Shown here: piece after piece, positions 61,351 to 64,000 of the stretch
Layout: each line of letters opens with the position of its first letter
How positions within the stretch are numbered: the stretch's first letter is position 1
Source of the DNA: an uncultured Bacteroidales bacterium
GTDB lineage: Bacteria > Bacteroidota > Bacteroidia > Bacteroidales > UBA932
Direction: 5' to 3'
Assembly (NCBI GenBank): GCA_944323505.1
Contig: CALUST010000032.1
Location: 1-64,000 of the forward strand
DNA length: 64,000 bases
The notes under the pieces: model-generated
Database searches by the model: none
The model's input: only the letters and a program-made list of their open reading frames with translations
What the model was told of the DNA's origin: nothing
Translations under genes and position numbers: made by a program

Positions 61351-63993
61351 ATGAAACAATTCTACAGCAGTTCAATTGAAGACGTATCCAAGGAATTCGG
61401 AAGCGATGCTACAAAGGGGCTGAAAAGCAGCGAGATAGCCGCCCGGATAGAAAAATACGGGAAGAACACCCTCGTGCAGAAGAAGAACAAGCCGTTCTTG
61501 CTGATGTTCATAGAGCAATTCAAGAGTTTTATGATCATTCTCCTCATAATTGCCGCTGCGATTTCCGGCTACATGGGATGGAAGACAGAAGAAGGGCTGC
61601 TTGACACATATATCATAATGGGCATCCTCCTGCTGAATGCAATAATCGGTGCATATCAGGAGTTCAAGGCCCAGAAGTCCCTCGAATCCCTCAAAAAGAT
61701 GGCTGCGCCTATGGCCAAGGTTGTCAGGGACGGGGAAGCGATGGTGGTGAATGTGGAGGATGTAGTACCCGGGGATCTGGTGGAACTCGAAGTCGGAGAC
61801 ATCGTCCCTGCAGACATAAGGATCACCGAATCCGTCAACATGAGCATACAGGAATCCTCCATGACCGGGGAATCCGTTCCTGTAGAGAAAGTGCCGGAGA
61901 CTCTTCCGGATGAGGACATTCCGCTCGGAGACCGCACCAACATGGCATATTCAAGCGGAGTGGTCACATTCGGCCATGGGAAAGGTATTGTTGTGGGTAC
62001 AGGGATGAACACCGAAATCGGCAAGATTGCCGATATGCTCGGCGGCGAATCCGACACCCAGACCCCGATGCAGGTGCGGCTTGAGAAACTCGGGAAAGTC
62101 ATAGGAATTGCTTCTGTCGTAATCTGTGCAGTGATATTTCTGATAGGCATCCTTAATCACAGGGACCCTGTCGGGATGTTCATGGTGGCAGTGTCGCTTG
62201 CAGTTGCCGCAATCCCCGAAGGACTTCCGGCCATCTCCACCATCATCCTCTCGATGGGAGTACGCCGTATGGTGAAAAGAAACGCCATCATCCGCAAACT
62301 GCCTTCAGTAGAGACTCTTGGCTGCACAACAGTGATATGCTCCGACAAGACAGGTACTCTGACCAAAAACCAGATGACTGTCGTTGAGGAATATACTCCA
62401 AGCGGAAAACTTGACAGACTGGTGACAATCTCCGTACTCTGCTGCGATGCGAAGGAAGTCAAGAACAACGAAGGCGGTATCACAAAGGTCGGTGACCCAA
62501 CGGAAATTGCACTGATTGACCTCGGGAGACAGAACGGAGTTGAGAAGACGGATCTTGACACCGCCTGTCCGCGCGTCGGAGAAATCGCATTCGATTCCTC
62601 CAGGAAGAGGATGTCCACCATCAACAGAATGCAGGATGGCTCCCTGCAGGTCAATGTGAAAGGCGGACTGGACGAGGTGCTCTCGGTATGTACCCACATC
62701 GAGACTGCCGACGGGGTCCGCAAAATAACGCCTGAAGACATTGCTGACCTCCAGACCAGGAACCAGAAGATGGCAGACTCGGCTCTGCGCGTTCTTGCCA
62801 TGGCCTACAAGCCGGTGGAGACGGTGTCGACAGATATGGACGAGGTCGAGAGCGGGCTTACCTTTGTGGGCATCACCGGAATGATCGACCCGGAAAGGGA
62901 TGAAGTCATAGGGGCAATACAGGAATGCCATGACGCGGGCATCAGGACTGTGATGATCACAGGAGACCACAAGGCCACCGCCCTGGCGATAGCCTCCAAG
63001 ATAGGAATCTACAAAGAGGGCGACATGGCCATCACAGGCACCGAACTTGACAGGATTGATGAGGAGACCTTTGACAGGAATGTCGAGAAATACTCCGTCT
63101 ATGCGCGCATCGCTCCGGAACAGAAAGTGAAGATAGTGACAGCATGGCAGAAGAAAGGAGAGATAGTGGCGATGACAGGCGACGGGGTGAACGATGCCCC
63201 GGCCCTCAAGCAGGCCGACATAGGAGTGTCCATGGGCATCACAGGCACTGAGGTGGCCAAGGATGCGTCCGACATGATACTGTCCGACGACAACTTCGTC
63301 ACCATCGTATCCGCCGTGTCAGAAGGAAGAAGAATCTACGACAACATCCTCAAGACCATCCTTTTCCTGTTGTCCACCAACCTCGGAGAGGTACTGCTTC
63401 TCTTTGTGGCGTCCATTTTCAACATGGGAATCCCTCTCCTTCCTATACACATCCTGTGGATAAACCTTGTCAGCGAGACATTCCCGGCTCTTGCGCTGAG
63501 CCTCGACCCGGCGTCAAAGGACATCATGAAAAAGAAATCAAGAGGACAGAACAAGCAGTTCATGGACAAGAGCATGATATGGAGAATCACCTATCAGGGA
63601 GTCATGATGGGAGCCATCACACTTGTAGCGTTCCTCATAGGCAAGAAGATGGGAATGGAAATGTTTGCAGGCGATGCCGCCGCTGCAGAATCCCTCGGAC
63701 AGACAATGGCGTTCGCATCACTCATCGCCGCCAAACTCGTCCATGCAGGCAACCTGCATTCCAACACGGAATCACGTTTCAGGTTCAACCCTCTTGCCAA
63801 CAAGCCTTTGATATTCGCTATTGGGGCATCCCTCGTATTCTCGCTCGCAGTGCTGCTCATACCTTCCTTTGCCGAGGCCTTCCGCTTCTCAGAAATGGGC
63901 ATGATGCAATGGCTCACGATAGCAGGACTCGCTCTCGTACCGCTTGTGGTTGTCGAGATATTCAAGGCCCTGAAATGGAACGGCAAGGAATAG
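61351..63993 (+). CDS. P-type cation ATPase (calcium-transporting, type II)
   Basis: 880 residues. Cation ATPase N-terminal domain (EDVSKEFGSDATKGLKSSEI), TGES in MTGESVPVEK, PEGL in AAIPEGLPAIS (M4), phosphorylated Asp332 in CSDKTGTLT, and GDGVNDAPALKQADIGVSMG. M5 has STNLGEVLLLF (Asn and Glu as in SERCA). M6 reads NLVSETFPALALSLDP, where SERCA has Thr and Asp (NLVTDGLPATAL), so two calcium ligands are changed to Ser and Glu. About ten membrane helices. Calcium is the best guess; the altered M6 could change the ion. Confidence 0.88.
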   Translation: MKQFYSSSIEDVSKEFGSDATKGLKSSEIAARIEKYGKNTLVQKKNKPFLLMFIEQFKSFMIILLIIAAAISGYMGWKTEEGLLDTYIIMGILLLNAIIGAYQEFKAQKSLESLKKMAAPMAKVVRDGEAMVVNVEDVVPGDLVELEVGDIVPADIRITESVNMSIQESSMTGESVPVEKVPETLPDEDIPLGDRTNMAYSSGVVTFGHGKGIVVGTGMNTEIGKIADMLGGESDTQTPMQVRLEKLGKVIGIASVVICAVIFLIGILNHRDPVGMFMVAVSLAVAAIPEGLPAISTIILSMGVRRMVKRNAIIRKLPSVETLGCTTVICSDKTGTLTKNQMTVVEEYTPSGKLDRLVTISVLCCDAKEVKNNEGGITKVGDPTEIALIDLGRQNGVEKTDLDTACPRVGEIAFDSSRKRMSTINRMQDGSLQVNVKGGLDEVLSVCTHIETADGVRKITPEDIADLQTRNQKMADSALRVLAMAYKPVETVSTDMDEVESGLTFVGITGMIDPERDEVIGAIQECHDAGIRTVMITGDHKATALAIASKIGIYKEGDMAITGTELDRIDEETFDRNVEKYSVYARIAPEQKVKIVTAWQKKGEIVAMTGDGVNDAPALKQADIGVSMGITGTEVAKDASDMILSDDNFVTIVSAVSEGRRIYDNILKTILFLLSTNLGEVLLLFVASIFNMGIPLLPIHILWINLVSETFPALALSLDPASKDIMKKKSRGQNKQFMDKSMIWRITYQGVMMGAITLVAFLIGKKMGMEMFAGDAAAAESLGQTMAFASLIAAKLVHAGNLHSNTESRFRFNPLANKPLIFAIGASLVFSLAVLLIPSFAEAFRFSEMGMMQWLTIAGLALVPLVVVEIFKALKWNGKE

Positions 63994-64000
63994 CCGACTT

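Noticed and set aside
1..64000. CRISPR array, insertion sequence or prophage
   Set aside because: No regularly spaced repeats, transposase, terminal inverted repeats or phage structural genes were seen.

Overview
The window reads as chromosomal DNA of a member of the Bacteroidales (Bacteroidota). The grounds are a SusC/SusD pair, an ECF sigma/FecR pair, PCMD and C11 (clostripain-like) proteins, an Hc1-like small protein, a DUF5106 thioredoxin, and many promoters of the Bacteroides type (TTTG, about 19 nt, then TAnnTTTG). Shine-Dalgarno sequences are almost absent; rpsU is the clear exception. Genes are densely packed, base composition looks even, and I see no insertion sequence, phage, integron or CRISPR array. 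Family and genus cannot be fixed from this sequence alone.

Layout. 1-8.6 kb: a truncated ComEA-like helix-hairpin-helix protein, rsmI, a coiled-coil protein, tdk, a XerD-type recombinase, a dipeptidyl-peptidase III lipoprotein, a clostripain-like lipoprotein, then ctc(L25)-pth and an Hc1-like gene. 8.7-14.8 kb: a PCMD protein, an M6 metalloprotease coupled to a small lipoprotein, and tpiA followed by a second M49-family peptidase. 14.8-28.4 kb: a polysaccharide utilisation locus on the minus strand, in transcription order ECF sigma, FecR anti-sigma, STN-containing SusC, SusD, a SusE/F-position lipoprotein, a GH2 beta-mannosidase and two poorly known lipoproteins. 28.4-34.2 kb: tyrS, rbfA, a LolC/E-type permease, a ribbon-helix-helix-like protein, RNase G/E, a 30-residue basic protein and HU. 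34.2-39.4 kb: lon-ung-coaD-thioredoxin operon. 39.4-49.4 kb: an outer-membrane protein, lnt, a LysE-type exporter, a DUF362 ferredoxin-like protein, a PASTA protein coupled to an RluD-type synthase, a large TonB-receptor-like barrel and ruvC. 49.4-53.8 kb: serS, rpmA and rplU, an AAA ATPase, a sirtuin and rpsU. 53.9-64 kb: a 1172-residue AsmA-like protein, tryptophanase, prmA, tRNA-Leu(TAG), a candidate small RNA, an AraC regulator and a divergent P-type cation ATPase.

How it fits together. The PUL is a self-contained system for sensing, importing and trimming a mannose-containing glycan: substrate passage through SusC is probably relayed by its STN domain to FecR and the ECF sigma factor. 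Four peptidases (two M49, one M6, one C11) plus tryptophanase point to peptide and amino-acid use beside glycans. Most other genes are translation, repair or envelope housekeeping.

The most notable non-textbook items are the unknown lipoproteins of the PUL, a promoter-plus-terminator unit without an ORF (candidate small RNA), a structured leader upstream of L25, a perfect dyad upstream of lon, a sirtuin lacking the usual zinc cysteines, and the rpsU Shine-Dalgarno. I found no clear anti-phage or otherwise wholly new multi-gene system.
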